From: Streptococcus porcinus | Lineage (GTDB): Bacteria > Bacillota > Bacilli > Lactobacillales > Streptococcaceae | NCBI RefSeq assembly: GCF_901542335.1 | Contig: NZ_LR594036.1 | Span: 1,736,001 to 1,800,000 of the forward strand | DNA: 64,000 nt | Direction: 5' to 3' | Shown here: one piece after another, positions 30,306 to 39,627 of the stretch | Layout of the letters: each line of letters opens with the position of its first letter | Position numbering within the stretch: the stretch's first letter is position 1 | The notes under the pieces: generated by a model | Seen by the model: the letters and a program-made list of their open reading frames with translations, nothing else | Database searches by the model: none | What the model was told of the DNA's origin: nothing | Program-made: the position numbers and the translations under genes

Positions 30306-31554
30306 AATAGCGAATTTGCCCATTACCATTAATATAAAATTTGCTACTTGTTAGGGCTTCTAACCCCATTGGTCCTCTTGCATGAATCTTCTGAGTTGAA
30401 ATCCCAATTTCTGCGCCTAAGCCAAATACAAAACCATCTGTGAAACGCGTTGAGGCATTGACATATACTGCTGCTGCATCAACCTGTTCTTGAAACCTTT
30501 CAGCTGCTGCTATATTTTGTGTAATAATGGCTTCAGAATGATGACTACTATATGTGTTAATCCAAGAGATGGCTTGATCAAGTGAGGACACAATTTTTAC
30601 GGACATAATATAGTCCAAGTATTCCATTCCATAATCTTCTTGACTAGCTAAGGTAGCCTCTTTAAAGAAATTAAGAGCTAGTGAATCTGTTCGAAAAGCA
30701 ACAGGATGTACTGTAGAAATAGCTTCTTCTAACTGGGGAATGAGGCGCTCCGCGACTGCCTCATGAATAACCAAACTTTCAGCAGCATTACAGACACTTG
30801 GTCGTTGTGTCTTAGCATTAATCACAATTCGGATAGCCATATCAAGGTCAGCTGTCTCATCGATATAAATATGAACATTCCCTATGCCAGTCTCGATAAC
30901 CGGCACCTTAGCTTTTTCCTTAACTGTCTGAATGAGCCTAGCGCCACCTCGAGGAATTAAGACATCTATATAATCAGTTGCAGCCATTAACTCTTCTGCT
31001 AAAGCATGTGAAGGATCTTCAAGTAACTGAATAGCATCTTCAACAATTCCGGAATTTTTCAAGCTTGACCTGACAACCTTTACTAAAGCTTTGTTGGTAT
31101 TTAAAGCATCTTTACCCCCTCTAAGAATGATAGCATTATTCGTTTTGAAGGCGAGACTAAAAGCATCAATAGTAACATTGGGACGACTTTCAAAAATCAT
31201 TGCAATAACGCCTAAGGGAACTCTCTTTTGGACAATTTTTAATCCGTCTAAATTAGTATAACCTTTAATAACTTGACCAATAGGATCTTCCAAATCTGCT
31301 ACTTTTTTTATGCCTTCAACAATTGCTCTGATTCGTTCTTTAGTTAGTAACAAACGATCTAACATTATCTCTGAAATATCATGATTTTTTGCTTGATTCA
31401 CATCTTTCTGATTTTCCTGCAGAATAAAATCACTATTACTAAGCAGATCATTAGCTAATTGCAATAAAAAATTATTTTTCTCAAGTGTTGATAAACTAAG
31501 TAGGTCAAAACTTGCTTTCTTGGCTTGATAACCAAGTCGATTAATTAAGTTCAT
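30304..31554 (-). CDS. proA: Gamma-glutamyl phosphate reductase
   Basis: Second step of proline synthesis: NADPH-dependent reduction of glutamyl-5-phosphate to the semialdehyde. The 416-residue aldehyde-dehydrogenase-fold protein has [26 protein letters not shown], the catalytic Cys in [11 protein letters not shown], and [20 protein letters not shown]. Its ATG lies inside the end of proB (ATGAACTTAATTAA, 14-bp overlap), so the two are translationally coupled. Confidence 0.96.
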   Translation of the reverse strand: MNLINRLGYQAKKASFDLLSLSTLEKNNFLLQLANDLLSNSDFILQENQKDVNQAKNHDISEIMLDRLLLTKERIRAIVEGIKKVADLEDPIGQVIKGYTNLDGLKIVQKRVPLGVIAMIFESRPNVTIDAFSLAFKTNNAIILRGGKDALNTNKALVKVVRSSLKNSGIVEDAIQLLEDPSHALAEELMAATDYIDVLIPRGGARLIQTVKEKAKVPVIETGIGNVHIYIDETADLDMAIRIVINAKTQRPSVCNAAESLVIHEAVAERLIPQLEEAISTVHPVAFRTDSLALNFFKEATLASQEDYGMEYLDYIMSVKIVSSLDQAISWINTYSSHHSEAIITQNIAAAERFQEQVDAAAVYVNASTRFTDGFVFGLGAEIGISTQKIHARGPMGLEALTSSKFYINGNGQIRY

Positions 31555-32368
31555 TCTCTTTTCTCTCTTCTTTTACAAACCAGGTACCAATTTCTTTACC
31601 ATCAAGTAAGCGTAATATGTCTCGCGGATTTTTTCCATTCATCAAAACCATTTGGCTATTGTTTTCGAAGATCATTTGAGCAGATTGAATCTTGCTTAAC
31701 ATACCACCAGTTCCAAATTTACTGCCTGCTCCGCCTGCTGATAAAATAATTTCCTCCGTAATTTCAGTAACCAAATGACGGAGTTTAGCATCTTCATAGA
31801 TTGTTGGATTCTTATCAAATAAACCGTCAATATCTGATAACATTATCAATAAGTCTGCTTTCGTTATCTTAGCTACCACAGCTGAGAGTCTGTCATTATC
31901 TCCAAACTTAGTAGCATGGTCCATTTCATCAACACTGACAGCATCATTTTCATTAACAATTGGTAGGATACCAAATTTTAAAAGGCTCTCAAATGCATTA
32001 GTAACATTCAAAAGGCTCTCTGGAAAAATAACAACATCACGTGTCAATAGAATTTGAGAAACATTTTTTTGATAATGAGAAAAAATTTGAGAGTAAAGAC
32101 TCATCATAGCTACTTGTCCCACACTTGAGACTGCTTGTTGTTTAGCTAGTTCACTAGGACGCTTTCCCATCTTTAATATATCAAGTCCAAAGCCCATAGC
32201 TCCTGAAGATACCAAGATAACTTCTTTTCCTTTATTCATGAGACTAGCAATAACAAATGCCAATTGATCAATCTTCTCAAGGTTAATTTTTCCATCTATT
32301 TGTACAAGTGAGCTAGTTCCGATTTTTATAACAATGCGTTTAACAGTTTCGAAATTTCTTTTCATCAT
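31541..32368 (-). CDS. proB: Glutamate 5-kinase
   Basis: First step of proline synthesis: ATP-dependent phosphorylation of glutamate. The kinase core shows [48 protein letters not shown] and [13 protein letters not shown]. No PUA domain is present. I start it at one of two tandem ATGs (32368 or 32365). A longer frame to 32410 would run through a terminator hairpin. No Shine-Dalgarno precedes the ATGs, and the -10 box lies so close that transcription should begin at the start codon itself. Confidence 0.93.
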   Translation of the reverse strand: MMKRNFETVKRIVIKIGTSSLVQIDGKINLEKIDQLAFVIASLMNKGKEVILVSSGAMGFGLDILKMGKRPSELAKQQAVSSVGQVAMMSLYSQIFSHYQKNVSQILLTRDVVIFPESLLNVTNAFESLLKFGILPIVNENDAVSVDEMDHATKFGDNDRLSAVVAKITKADLLIMLSDIDGLFDKNPTIYEDAKLRHLVTEITEEIILSAGGAGSKFGTGGMLSKIQSAQMIFENNSQMVLMNGKNPRDILRLLDGKEIGTWFVKEERKENELN

Positions 32369-32374
32369 GAGAAA

Positions 32375-32383
32375 ATTATAGCA
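32375..32383 (-). promoter_or_regulatory. Extended -10 promoter of proBA, predicting a leaderless mRNA
   Basis: On the minus strand TGC-TATAAT ends 6 bp before ATGATG, putting the expected +1 on the A of the start codon. No good -35 is present, and the -35 region is occupied by the preceding terminator hairpin. Confidence 0.6.
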
Positions 32384-32410
32384 TAAAAACAGCCTAGTAG
32401 GGCTGTTCAT
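32384..32410 (-). terminator. Terminator of the ABC transporter operon
   Basis: AACAGCC/GGCTGTT (32388-32394 with 32401-32407) with a 6-nt loop, followed on the minus strand by TTTTTATG. It directly abuts the proB -10 element. Confidence 0.75.
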
Positions 32411-32427
32411 TTATCATATGGTGGATT

Positions 32428-34068
32428 TTAAGAAGCAAGGAGTGACTCTATTCTATCCCATAAACGTTTTTTAAGAATAAATTGACCAATTGCTACTAAA
32501 ATGATTAGTACAAAAAATACGAGACTATTTATTAATAAAGCTTCCTTTGTGACAAAAGACAAGAAAATAACCAAGACAACTAAGCCTGAACCTACTATTA
32601 AGGAGCCAAATATTAAGGAAGCTGTCAACCACTGACTACCGCCTCTTGTAAAGAGTTGTGTCAAGTTTTGCCAGTCCAAGGTAAGATATTTGATATCCCT
32701 CATATACATATATTGCCCTTGGATAAAGGAAACCAGAATGAGTCCCAAAATCATTGTTAGGATGATTAGATAGTGTAAACCTAATAGTGCACCAATAATA
32801 ATATATAAAACCACAGGGACACTAATTTGTAATAACAGTAGGAAATAAAATTTTTCTCTTACAAAAGCTTTGAGAGGGATTGGTAGACTCTTTATATAAG
32901 TAAAATTATCTCTTTCTAAGGATAGACCGACACCAATAAATGTGCTTGAAGTGGTCGCCATTGCTGCGACAATTCCCCCTATCAAAAAGGAAACACCGAA
33001 ATATTCATACCCTAAAAAGTCTGCTAAACTATTTTTCATGTTCATAATTGGTGCCATAAAACTGATGACAAAAATTAAAGGCATCAAATAAGTTTGAATC
33101 AATAAGTTAGAGTCTTGCAAAGTTGATAAATGATGTTTAATCATTAAGCTTTTTAGGGATTTTGCTTGAGAAACTACTTTCGTTTTTCCTTTTTTATCAA
33201 CCTTAGCTTGTTTTCTACGTTCACCAGTATAGAGTGCCTCTTGATAATACTTAGGCATGATTCCTGTTACAATACCATAAGCCATTAAAAGGAGAAGGGC
33301 GAGAGGCAACCAGAAATGAATGAGTGCATTTATCCCAAAAGGTTGCACCATTACATCATAAAATCCTCTAAAATAAGGAACGAGCGCCCGGTCGACTAGT
33401 TGTGCTCCTTGCATCACTTTATTATTATTAGTAGCGTTTAAGAAAAATATCAGACCAACCGCTCCAATACTAGACAGAAATAAAAGGAGAGTTGAAATTA
33501 ACTTACGTCTTGGAGATCTGACAATTATCTTTCCAATCCATGAATTAAGGTAAATAGCAATCACATTAGAACTAAAAAAGGTAATTAGAAACATAATAAT
33601 AGCCATTGGAATGGCCACAATAAGGGTTTTCATTTGCCAATAAGCAATGATATAAAGAGAAAGTAAGGGCATCAAGAAGAGAGAACCCATCCCTACTGAT
33701 GAAAAAATCTTCGCTAGATAAAGCTCACTCGCTCTAATAGGAAGGTGGACATATAATTTAACATCATTACTCTCATAAAAAATGGTGTAGAGTGCTGTAA
33801 ATGCCGTTATGGTTGACATTACAAAAAATAAAGCGATATAAAAAGAGAAATATCCTGGATAACGACTAAAATCTACTCCTACAAACATGAATACATATAT
33901 AAATAGAAACAATATAGACATCATGATTTGATTTTTTAGCATGGACTTATAGGCGCTAAAATTAGCCTTAGGTTTTTTGGCCTGCTTTTTCTTTAAAGCC
34001 GTTAAGGCTTGGGGATTGGAGTAAAGAATATTGATTTTCACCAATTCCCAAACTGTTGTCCAATTCAT
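32428..34068 (-). CDS. ABC transporter permease, EcsB-like
   Basis: Large membrane protein of 546 residues with about twelve helices in several clusters, two near the N-terminus followed by long hydrophobic segments. The basic loop between about residues 285 and 310 (RRKQAKVDKKGKTKVV) is cytoplasmic. Its stop is followed by a terminator and its start abuts the ATPase gene. It resembles EcsB-type exporters; the substrate is unknown. With the upstream immunity-like gene the unit may export or resist a peptide, but that is inference. Confidence 0.75.
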   Translation of the reverse strand: MNWTTVWELVKINILYSNPQALTALKKKQAKKPKANFSAYKSMLKNQIMMSILFLFIYVFMFVGVDFSRYPGYFSFYIALFFVMSTITAFTALYTIFYESNDVKLYVHLPIRASELYLAKIFSSVGMGSLFLMPLLSLYIIAYWQMKTLIVAIPMAIIMFLITFFSSNVIAIYLNSWIGKIIVRSPRRKLISTLLLFLSSIGAVGLIFFLNATNNNKVMQGAQLVDRALVPYFRGFYDVMVQPFGINALIHFWLPLALLLLMAYGIVTGIMPKYYQEALYTGERRKQAKVDKKGKTKVVSQAKSLKSLMIKHHLSTLQDSNLLIQTYLMPLIFVISFMAPIMNMKNSLADFLGYEYFGVSFLIGGIVAAMATTSSTFIGVGLSLERDNFTYIKSLPIPLKAFVREKFYFLLLLQISVPVVLYIIIGALLGLHYLIILTMILGLILVSFIQGQYMYMRDIKYLTLDWQNLTQLFTRGGSQWLTASLIFGSLIVGSGLVVLVIFLSFVTKEALLINSLVFFVLIILVAIGQFILKKRLWDRIESLLAS

Positions 34069-34806
34069 TTAAATCACCTCTTCCATTGAGTGTCGTCCTG
34101 CTAACTCTAAGTAGATTGTTTCCAAATCTTTTTCGGGGTAATTTTCTTTTAGCTGATCAATAGTTCCTACAAAAATTAATTTTCCATGTTTTAAAATGCC
34201 AATGCGATCGCATAATTGCTCCGCTACAGAAAGAACATGGGTAGAAAACAAGACAATGTTACCTGAATTAGCATGGTCTCGCATCATTTTTTTCAAATCA
34301 AAGGAAACTTGAGGATCCAATCCAGTCAGGGGCTCATCTAGAATCCAAATAGCTGGATTTGAAATCAAAGCTCCAATAACAATTGCTTTTTGGCGCATTC
34401 CGTGCGAAAAACTACCAACGGTGTTATCCAATTCATCTTGCATATCAAAAAGGTGGCTGAGTTCTTTTACTCGGTGATTATAGTCATCATCGCTAACATC
34501 ATAGATTTTCGCCAAGAAATGCCAATATTCTCTTGCGGTTAGATTTAAAAATAAATCCGGTGAGTCTGGAACATAACCGATTTTCTTCTTGATTAGATCT
34601 CGATTAGCAGCTATCTCTTGACCGTCAACCAAGAGTTCTCCATAACTTGCCTCAATGATGGAAGTTAAAATACTAATAGTCGTTGTTTTTCCAGCTCCAT
34701 TATGGCCAATAAGACCAAATATTTCACCGTCTTCAACAGTTAAGTTTAAATCACTTAATGCCTCTTTTTCTCCGTATAGTTTAGAAATATGTTTAAATTC
34801 AATCAT
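34069..34806 (-). CDS. ABC transporter ATP-binding protein, EcsA-like
   Basis: A 245-residue ATPase of the exporter type. Walker A is GHNGAGKTTTISIL; the signature is FSHGMRQKAIVIGAL, lacking the canonical LSGGQ as in EcsA-like and bacteriocin-exporter proteins. Walker B is IWILDEPLTGLDP, followed by STHVLSVAE. The gene abuts the permease gene (no gap) and follows the immunity-like gene by 24 bp on the same strand. Confidence 0.88.
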   Translation of the reverse strand: MIEFKHISKLYGEKEALSDLNLTVEDGEIFGLIGHNGAGKTTTISILTSIIEASYGELLVDGQEIAANRDLIKKKIGYVPDSPDLFLNLTAREYWHFLAKIYDVSDDDYNHRVKELSHLFDMQDELDNTVGSFSHGMRQKAIVIGALISNPAIWILDEPLTGLDPQVSFDLKKMMRDHANSGNIVLFSTHVLSVAEQLCDRIGILKHGKLIFVGTIDQLKENYPEKDLETIYLELAGRHSMEEVI

Positions 34807-34830
34807 AATAACTCCTTGTTAGTGTTATAA

Positions 34831-35082
34831 TTACAACTCAATAAAATTTTTTAAAGCATCCTTCAGTGTATATAAAGATCGAGGCAAATGCTTGTTATCT
34901 TGAATAAAATAAGTATCCATCTGATTGTTTAATTCTCTAGCTATTAATATAGGATTTTGATTTTTAATTAATTGATTTGATGCTGTCAAAAGACACTGCG
35001 CCAACTCACTATTTTCCCTATTTTCAGGATAATCATAAGCCCTTCTTATTTGATCATACAATTCTTGACAACGTTTTTCCAT
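34831..35082 (-). CDS. Bacteriocin immunity-like protein (enterocin A immunity family)
   Basis: An 83-residue helical protein containing YDYPENRENSELAQCLL and NPILIARELNNQMDTYF, fitting the four-helix enterocin A immunity family. Such proteins act at the cytoplasmic face of the membrane and block pediocin-like bacteriocins acting on the mannose PTS. No bacteriocin precursor gene with a double-glycine leader was seen nearby. It heads a unit with the ABC exporter genes. Start follows AAAGGGGATAGG. Confidence 0.68.
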   Translation of the reverse strand: MEKRCQELYDQIRRAYDYPENRENSELAQCLLTASNQLIKNQNPILIARELNNQMDTYFIQDNKHLPRSLYTLKDALKNFIEL

Positions 35083-35203
35083 CCTATCCCCTTTTGTACT
35101 TTTTAATTAATACAATATATGTCTTATCATATAGAAATAGTCCTTCTTTGTCAAGGTAAATCATCTTTTATCAAATTCCATCTATAAAAATAAACAAATT
35201 AGA

Positions 35204-35236
35204 AATAACGAGTTGTTATCTTAGCAACTCGTTATT
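35204..35236 (-). terminator. Terminator of tkt
   Basis: A 12-bp perfect stem AATAACGAGTTG/CAACTCGTTATT (35204-35215 with 35225-35236) lies 5 bp after the tkt stop and is followed on the minus strand by TTCTAATTTG. Confidence 0.8.
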
Positions 35237-35241
35237 CTTCT

Positions 35242-37227
35242 TTATAATAACTTGTAAAGACTTACGGCATTTTCAGTTGTAAAGCCATATTCTTCAAAAA
35301 TTCGGTTACCTGGTGCTGATGCTCCCCAAGTATCAATTGTTAAGGTTTTACCACTTAAGCCGACATATTTTGCCCAACCAAAGCTTGATGCAGCTTCAAT
35401 TGCAAGTCGTTTCGTTACTGTCGCTGGTAAAATGCTTTCCTTGTATTTAGCGTCTTGCTCATCAAAGATATTTTGTGATGGCATTGAAACCACACGTACT
35501 TGAATTCCTTCTTCTGCTAGCGCAGCTTGTGTATCCATAGCTAGTTTTACTTCAGAACCTGTGGCAATGATAATACCGTCAAGCTCACCTTTGGCATCGG
35601 AAAGGATATATGCACCTTTGTTAATCCCATCTTCAGCAAGGTCTGCTGTCCCTTCAAGAACTGGTAAGTTTTGACGGGTAAGCACTAACATAGTTGGTCT
35701 GTCAGTTTCAGCCAAAGCTCGTTTCCATGCAGCATTGGTTTCATTGCCATCAGCTGGACGGATAACATTTAAGTTTGGCATTGACCGAACGCTTGCCAAT
35801 TGTTCAATTGGTTCGTGAGTTGGACCATCTTCTCCGACAGCAATAGAATCATGTGTCATCACGTACATAGTTGGTAAATTTTGAAGAGCTGCCATCCGAA
35901 CGGCTGGTAAGAGGTAATTTGAGAAAACAAAGAAAGTTCCGCCATAAACACGTGTACCACCATGAAGAGCGATACCATTCATAGCTGCCGCCATGGCAAA
36001 TTCACGTACCCCAAACCAGATATTTCGACCTTCATATTGACCAGGTTGGAAGTCTTTTTCAACTTTAACCATAGTATTATTTGAAGCTGAAAGGTCTGCT
36101 GACCCGCCCCAGAAGGAAGCAACTTGTTCTGAGATTTGTTGGATAGCTTCTTGACTTGATACCCGACTTGCTTTAGAAGTACCCACTTCATGAGCTTTTA
36201 AGTCTACTGAGATTGCTTCATTAGCAAAAGCCGCTAAGTAATCTTTAGCTAATTCTGGATACTCTGCTTGATACTTAGCAAAAAGTTCATTCCAAGCAGT
36301 TTCAGCTTTTTCTCCACGTTCCTGAAGTTCTTCTTCAAAACGTAGACGAACCTCATTTGGAACTTCAAAATCTTCAGCTGTCCATTGATAAGCTTTTTTA
36401 GCAAAGGCAATACCTTCTGCCCCCAGTGGAGCACCGTGTACTGCTGAAGTTCCTTGTTTTTCAGCACCAAAGCCAATAATCGTTTTTACTTCGATAATCG
36501 TTGGTTTATCAGTTTCAGCTTTAGCTTCTTCGATTGCTTTAGCAATTGCTTCTAAATCGTTGCCATCTTTAACAAGAATATGCTGCCAGCCGTAAGCTTC
36601 AAAGCGTCCTTTGACTGATTCTGTGAAAGCCATTGAGGTAGGGCCATCTAAAGAAATGTCATTTGAATCGTAGAAGAGAATTAATTTGCCAAGTTTTAAG
36701 TGACCTGCTAAGCTGGCTGCTTCTTGGCTGACACCTTCCATCAAATCTCCATCTCCATTTAGGGCATAAGTATAATGATCAACAATATTAAAACCAGGTT
36801 TATTATATTTTGCTGCAAGATGAGCTTCTGCCATAGCCATCCCCACCGCATTGGCAATCCCTTGACCAAGTGGCCCAGTTGTTGCTTCTACACCATCTGT
36901 ATGATTAACTTCTGGATGTCCTGGGGTTTTAGATCCCCATTGACGGAAGTTTTTAAGATCTTCATTAGTCACATTATAACCCGCTAAATGCAGCAAGCTA
37001 TAAAGCATAGCGGAACCATGTCCAGCAGATAAGATAAATCTGTCACGGTTTGTCCAGTTACGACCTGTTTTTGGATTGATATTCATGACTTTATTCCATA
37101 AAACATAAGCCATTGGAGCGGCTCCCATTGGAAGACCTGGATGTCCTGAGTTTGCGGCTTGAATTGCATCCATTGAAAGTGTACGGACAGTATTTACTGC
37201 CAACTGGTCAACTGCATCAAATGTCAT
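35242..37227 (-). CDS. tkt: Transketolase
   Basis: Thiamine-diphosphate enzyme of the non-oxidative pentose phosphate pathway. The 661-residue protein has [29 protein letters not shown], the ThDP/Mg motif [18 protein letters not shown], the catalytic Glu region [20 protein letters not shown], and the C-terminal TSEV-like ATGSEVKLA. Alone in its transcript, with its own terminator and a cre-like box upstream. A transaldolase-like gene lies upstream of it on the same strand, separated by a terminator. Confidence 0.96.
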   Translation of the reverse strand: MTFDAVDQLAVNTVRTLSMDAIQAANSGHPGLPMGAAPMAYVLWNKVMNINPKTGRNWTNRDRFILSAGHGSAMLYSLLHLAGYNVTNEDLKNFRQWGSKTPGHPEVNHTDGVEATTGPLGQGIANAVGMAMAEAHLAAKYNKPGFNIVDHYTYALNGDGDLMEGVSQEAASLAGHLKLGKLILFYDSNDISLDGPTSMAFTESVKGRFEAYGWQHILVKDGNDLEAIAKAIEEAKAETDKPTIIEVKTIIGFGAEKQGTSAVHGAPLGAEGIAFAKKAYQWTAEDFEVPNEVRLRFEEELQERGEKAETAWNELFAKYQAEYPELAKDYLAAFANEAISVDLKAHEVGTSKASRVSSQEAIQQISEQVASFWGGSADLSASNNTMVKVEKDFQPGQYEGRNIWFGVREFAMAAAMNGIALHGGTRVYGGTFFVFSNYLLPAVRMAALQNLPTMYVMTHDSIAVGEDGPTHEPIEQLASVRSMPNLNVIRPADGNETNAAWKRALAETDRPTMLVLTRQNLPVLEGTADLAEDGINKGAYILSDAKGELDGIIIATGSEVKLAMDTQAALAEEGIQVRVVSMPSQNIFDEQDAKYKESILPATVTKRLAIEAASSFGWAKYVGLSGKTLTIDTWGASAPGNRIFEEYGFTTENAVSLYKLL

Positions 37228-37263
37228 AAGTTAAAAACCTTTCTGTATATCACTACTAAATGT

Positions 37264-37288
37264 AAAACGTTTTCCGTTCTCTATTGTA
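37264..37288 (-). promoter_or_regulatory. tkt promoter -10 with cre-like palindrome
   Basis: On the minus strand TGA-TACAAT (-10 at 37283-37288) is followed by the perfect palindrome AAAACGTTTT (37264-37273). It matches the core of the CcpA cre consensus but fails its outer positions (about 11 of 14). Confidence 0.45.
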
Positions 37289-37344
37289 TCATATTTCATG
37301 ACTAAATATTAGCGAAATCCTTAATTCCTTAAAAAGAGTCCATA

Positions 37345-37375
37345 AAGAAACCTAGTAGCTCACGTGTTACTAGGT
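37345..37375 (-). terminator. Terminator downstream of the transaldolase-like gene
   Basis: ACCTAGTA/TACTAGGT (37350-37357 with 37368-37375) forms an 8-bp stem, followed on the minus strand by TTCTTTATGG. It lies 12 bp after the stop. Confidence 0.65.
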
Positions 37376-37386
37376 CTCCTAAATTT

Positions 37387-38031
37387 CTATTTTTTAAAGG
37401 AAGCCCAATCTTTCATGAATTGATCAATCCCATTATCTGTCAATGGATGTTTAACCATTTTTCCAAAGACTGCGTCAGGAATAGTTGCAATGTCTGAGCC
37501 CAGCTTAGCAACAGCTTCCACATGGGCAGAATTCCGGATGCTAGCAGAAATAATTTCAGTCTTATAACCAAAGACATCAATAATTTCTCTTAAATCTTCA
37601 ATTAACTGATACGGGTCTGAGCCAATATCTTCCAAACGACCAATGAATGGACTAATATAAGTTGCCCCAGCTTTCATAGCCATTAAACCTTGTGAGACTG
37701 TAAAGACTAGTGTTACATTAGTTTTGATGCCTTCTTTTGAAAGAATGTTAGTTGCTTTTAGACCCTCCATAGTCATTGGAATCTTGATGACGATATTTTG
37801 ATGCCATTTAGCAATCTCACGCGCTTCCTTGACCATCTCATCAGTACTTAATCCTGTAACTTCAGCTGACACAGGTCCATCAACAATGTCACAAATTTCT
37901 TTAATGACAGTTTCAAAATCACGACCCTCTTTTGAAATGATGGTTGGGTTTGTTGTTACTCCGTCTACAAGCCCAAGCTCGTTGATTGCTTTAATCGCTT
38001 CAACATTTGCAGTATCTAGAAAAAATTTCAT
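37387..38031 (-). CDS. Transaldolase-like protein (fructose-6-phosphate aldolase family)
   Basis: A 214-residue class I aldolase of the short TalC/FSA subfamily, annotated mipB or tal in related genomes. It begins [34 protein letters not shown] carries the Schiff-base lysine, and [14 protein letters not shown] the substrate loop. Whether it is a true transaldolase or a fructose-6-phosphate aldolase cannot be told by inspection. It precedes tkt, suggesting pentose phosphate recycling. Confidence 0.88.
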   Translation of the reverse strand: MKFFLDTANVEAIKAINELGLVDGVTTNPTIISKEGRDFETVIKEICDIVDGPVSAEVTGLSTDEMVKEAREIAKWHQNIVIKIPMTMEGLKATNILSKEGIKTNVTLVFTVSQGLMAMKAGATYISPFIGRLEDIGSDPYQLIEDLREIIDVFGYKTEIISASIRNSAHVEAVAKLGSDIATIPDAVFGKMVKHPLTDNGIDQFMKDWASFKK

Positions 38032-38172
38032 CTTTTTGCCTCCAATATTTATTAAAATTTACTTTGAATCCGATATAACTATTATAAAAAGCTCAACAAA
38101 GATTATAAAGACCAACTATTACACAAGCTAGTGTTCAAAATTAGACCTCCTCTTTCAGTTTCAATAAATTTC

Positions 38173-39627
38173 TTAATCATAACTATTTTTATCTTTTAAC
38201 TTCTTCTCTAAAAACAGTTGTAAGTTATTCAACTCAGCAGGGGATACATACGATTTTAAATGAAAATGCGGATAGTTCGTTTGGCTAGGATAGTTCCCGT
38301 AAGAAAGGACACAATCATAGTGATGTCGTGGGTTATAAGTTTCAAAATGATAATTTTTGTTATTGTCCAAGTATTTTCCGATACTTAACCCCACTATAGC
38401 TTTTTTTACAGATTGTGAACCAAAATCTAAACCAATAACCAGTGGTTTATGTTGCCTCTCAATTGAAAAAACTAATAATTCTAACAAGTCTATCTTTAAG
38501 CTTGTTGAGAAATCCGAATTTAATAGTTTTTTATTGCCAATTAATACAAAGAGATGCCTTAAAACAAGTTCCATTTTATCCTTCTCATCACTCGGAAGCA
38601 ACTGATATAAAGCATCCATAGACTGCACCTTGCCCAAGATAGCCCCTTTAAAGAAAAAGGCTTTAGAATAATAAAGGCTTAAGCCATAAATAATCTCTTC
38701 TTTTGCTTTATTCGAAATAATATTTGCTTTTCGTAAAAGCCATAATGCTTCCGAAATTTTATCTGCGATTGGCCCTCCAAAACCAAGGATAAATTCCATT
38801 GAATGAATAGGTAAAATCGGATTAGAATGTAAAAACATAAACAAGCTTTTTGATTCAAAACGATCAAACTCAATGGCATATCTACTAAGATAATGAAGCA
38901 TGAGACGGTCAAGCCGCTTATAAAAAATATTATTGTCGATATAGTCAATTTTAAAATGATTTGGAAAGCCCTTCTCTTTCTGAAAATGGAAGCGTTTCTG
39001 AGAAATAGTCAACCATAGAGATAGTTGTTCTAATTGTTCCCTTGCAATTTCTGAACCAATAAACCTTTCAACCAATTGATTTAAATGTTCAAAATCAAGC
39101 TCCTTGGTCATCTCATCTTGCTCTTGCTCAGTGAGTGTTAACTGAAATAGCTCATAATAAAAATATCGCCATTGGAGCTCACTCCCTGTTTGTTTCCCCT
39201 GATAGATTGAAATATCAAACTCTTCAATACAGGCATTGATATGTGCTAGGTAGCGATTGAAGGTAGGCTCACTTATTAGGAATTTTTGTGCTAAAAAGGT
39301 TGCATTAAAGTTCTCGTTAGTAAAAAAGTATCTTAATAGTTTATAAGGTATCGAATCCTTCAACAATACCATCATAACCTGTTGCCAAGTGAATTGATTA
39401 TCATCAATGATTATCACTGCATCATTGTCAAAGCTAATGTAAGCGGACATCTGCTCTAATCTAAATAAATCGTTTATATTCTCTAAATATTTTAATAAGG
39501 TAACCTTTGATAACTTGCTTATCTCCAACAACTCTCTTTGAGTTACCCTCTCTGAACTTTTATAAAGGTGGGATAGAATCTGATACTGAGCTTTTCTTTC
39601 CTTATCCATAAGCTGCTCTATTTTCAT
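38173..39627 (-). CDS. Mga-type transcription regulator (PRD-containing)
   Basis: A 484-residue regulator of the Mga/RofA/AtxA type. Two N-terminal helix-turn-helix regions are visible (VTQRELLEISKLSKVTLLKYL at about 28-48, and FLAQKFLISEPTFNRYLAHI at about 111-130). A long helical PRD-like part follows, then a C-terminal EIIB-like domain from about residue 390 (VIGLDFGSQSVKKAIVG). Members regulate surface genes and respond to sugar state through PTS phosphorylation. It overlaps the upstream flavoprotein gene by 4 bp (ATGA type), implying coupling. Which genes it controls is not visible. Confidence 0.8.
   Translation of the reverse strand: MKIEQLMDKERKAQYQILSHLYKSSERVTQRELLEISKLSKVTLLKYLENINDLFRLEQMSAYISFDNDAVIIIDDNQFTWQQVMMVLLKDSIPYKLLRYFFTNENFNATFLAQKFLISEPTFNRYLAHINACIEEFDISIYQGKQTGSELQWRYFYYELFQLTLTEQEQDEMTKELDFEHLNQLVERFIGSEIAREQLEQLSLWLTISQKRFHFQKEKGFPNHFKIDYIDNNIFYKRLDRLMLHYLSRYAIEFDRFESKSLFMFLHSNPILPIHSMEFILGFGGPIADKISEALWLLRKANIISNKAKEEIIYGLSLYYSKAFFFKGAILGKVQSMDALYQLLPSDEKDKMELVLRHLFVLIGNKKLLNSDFSTSLKIDLLELLVFSIERQHKPLVIGLDFGSQSVKKAIVGLSIGKYLDNNKNYHFETYNPRHHYDCVLSYGNYPSQTNYPHFHLKSYVSPAELNNLQLFLEKKLKDKNSYD

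Noticed and set aside
32369..32410. Upstream ATG extending proB by 14 residues
   Set aside because: The extension would translate the terminator hairpin, has no ribosome site and precedes the -10 box; homology begins at MMKRN.
34831..35082. A complete bacteriocin production locus
   Set aside because: Only an immunity-like gene and an exporter are present; no double-glycine precursor or peptidase-containing transporter was found nearby.
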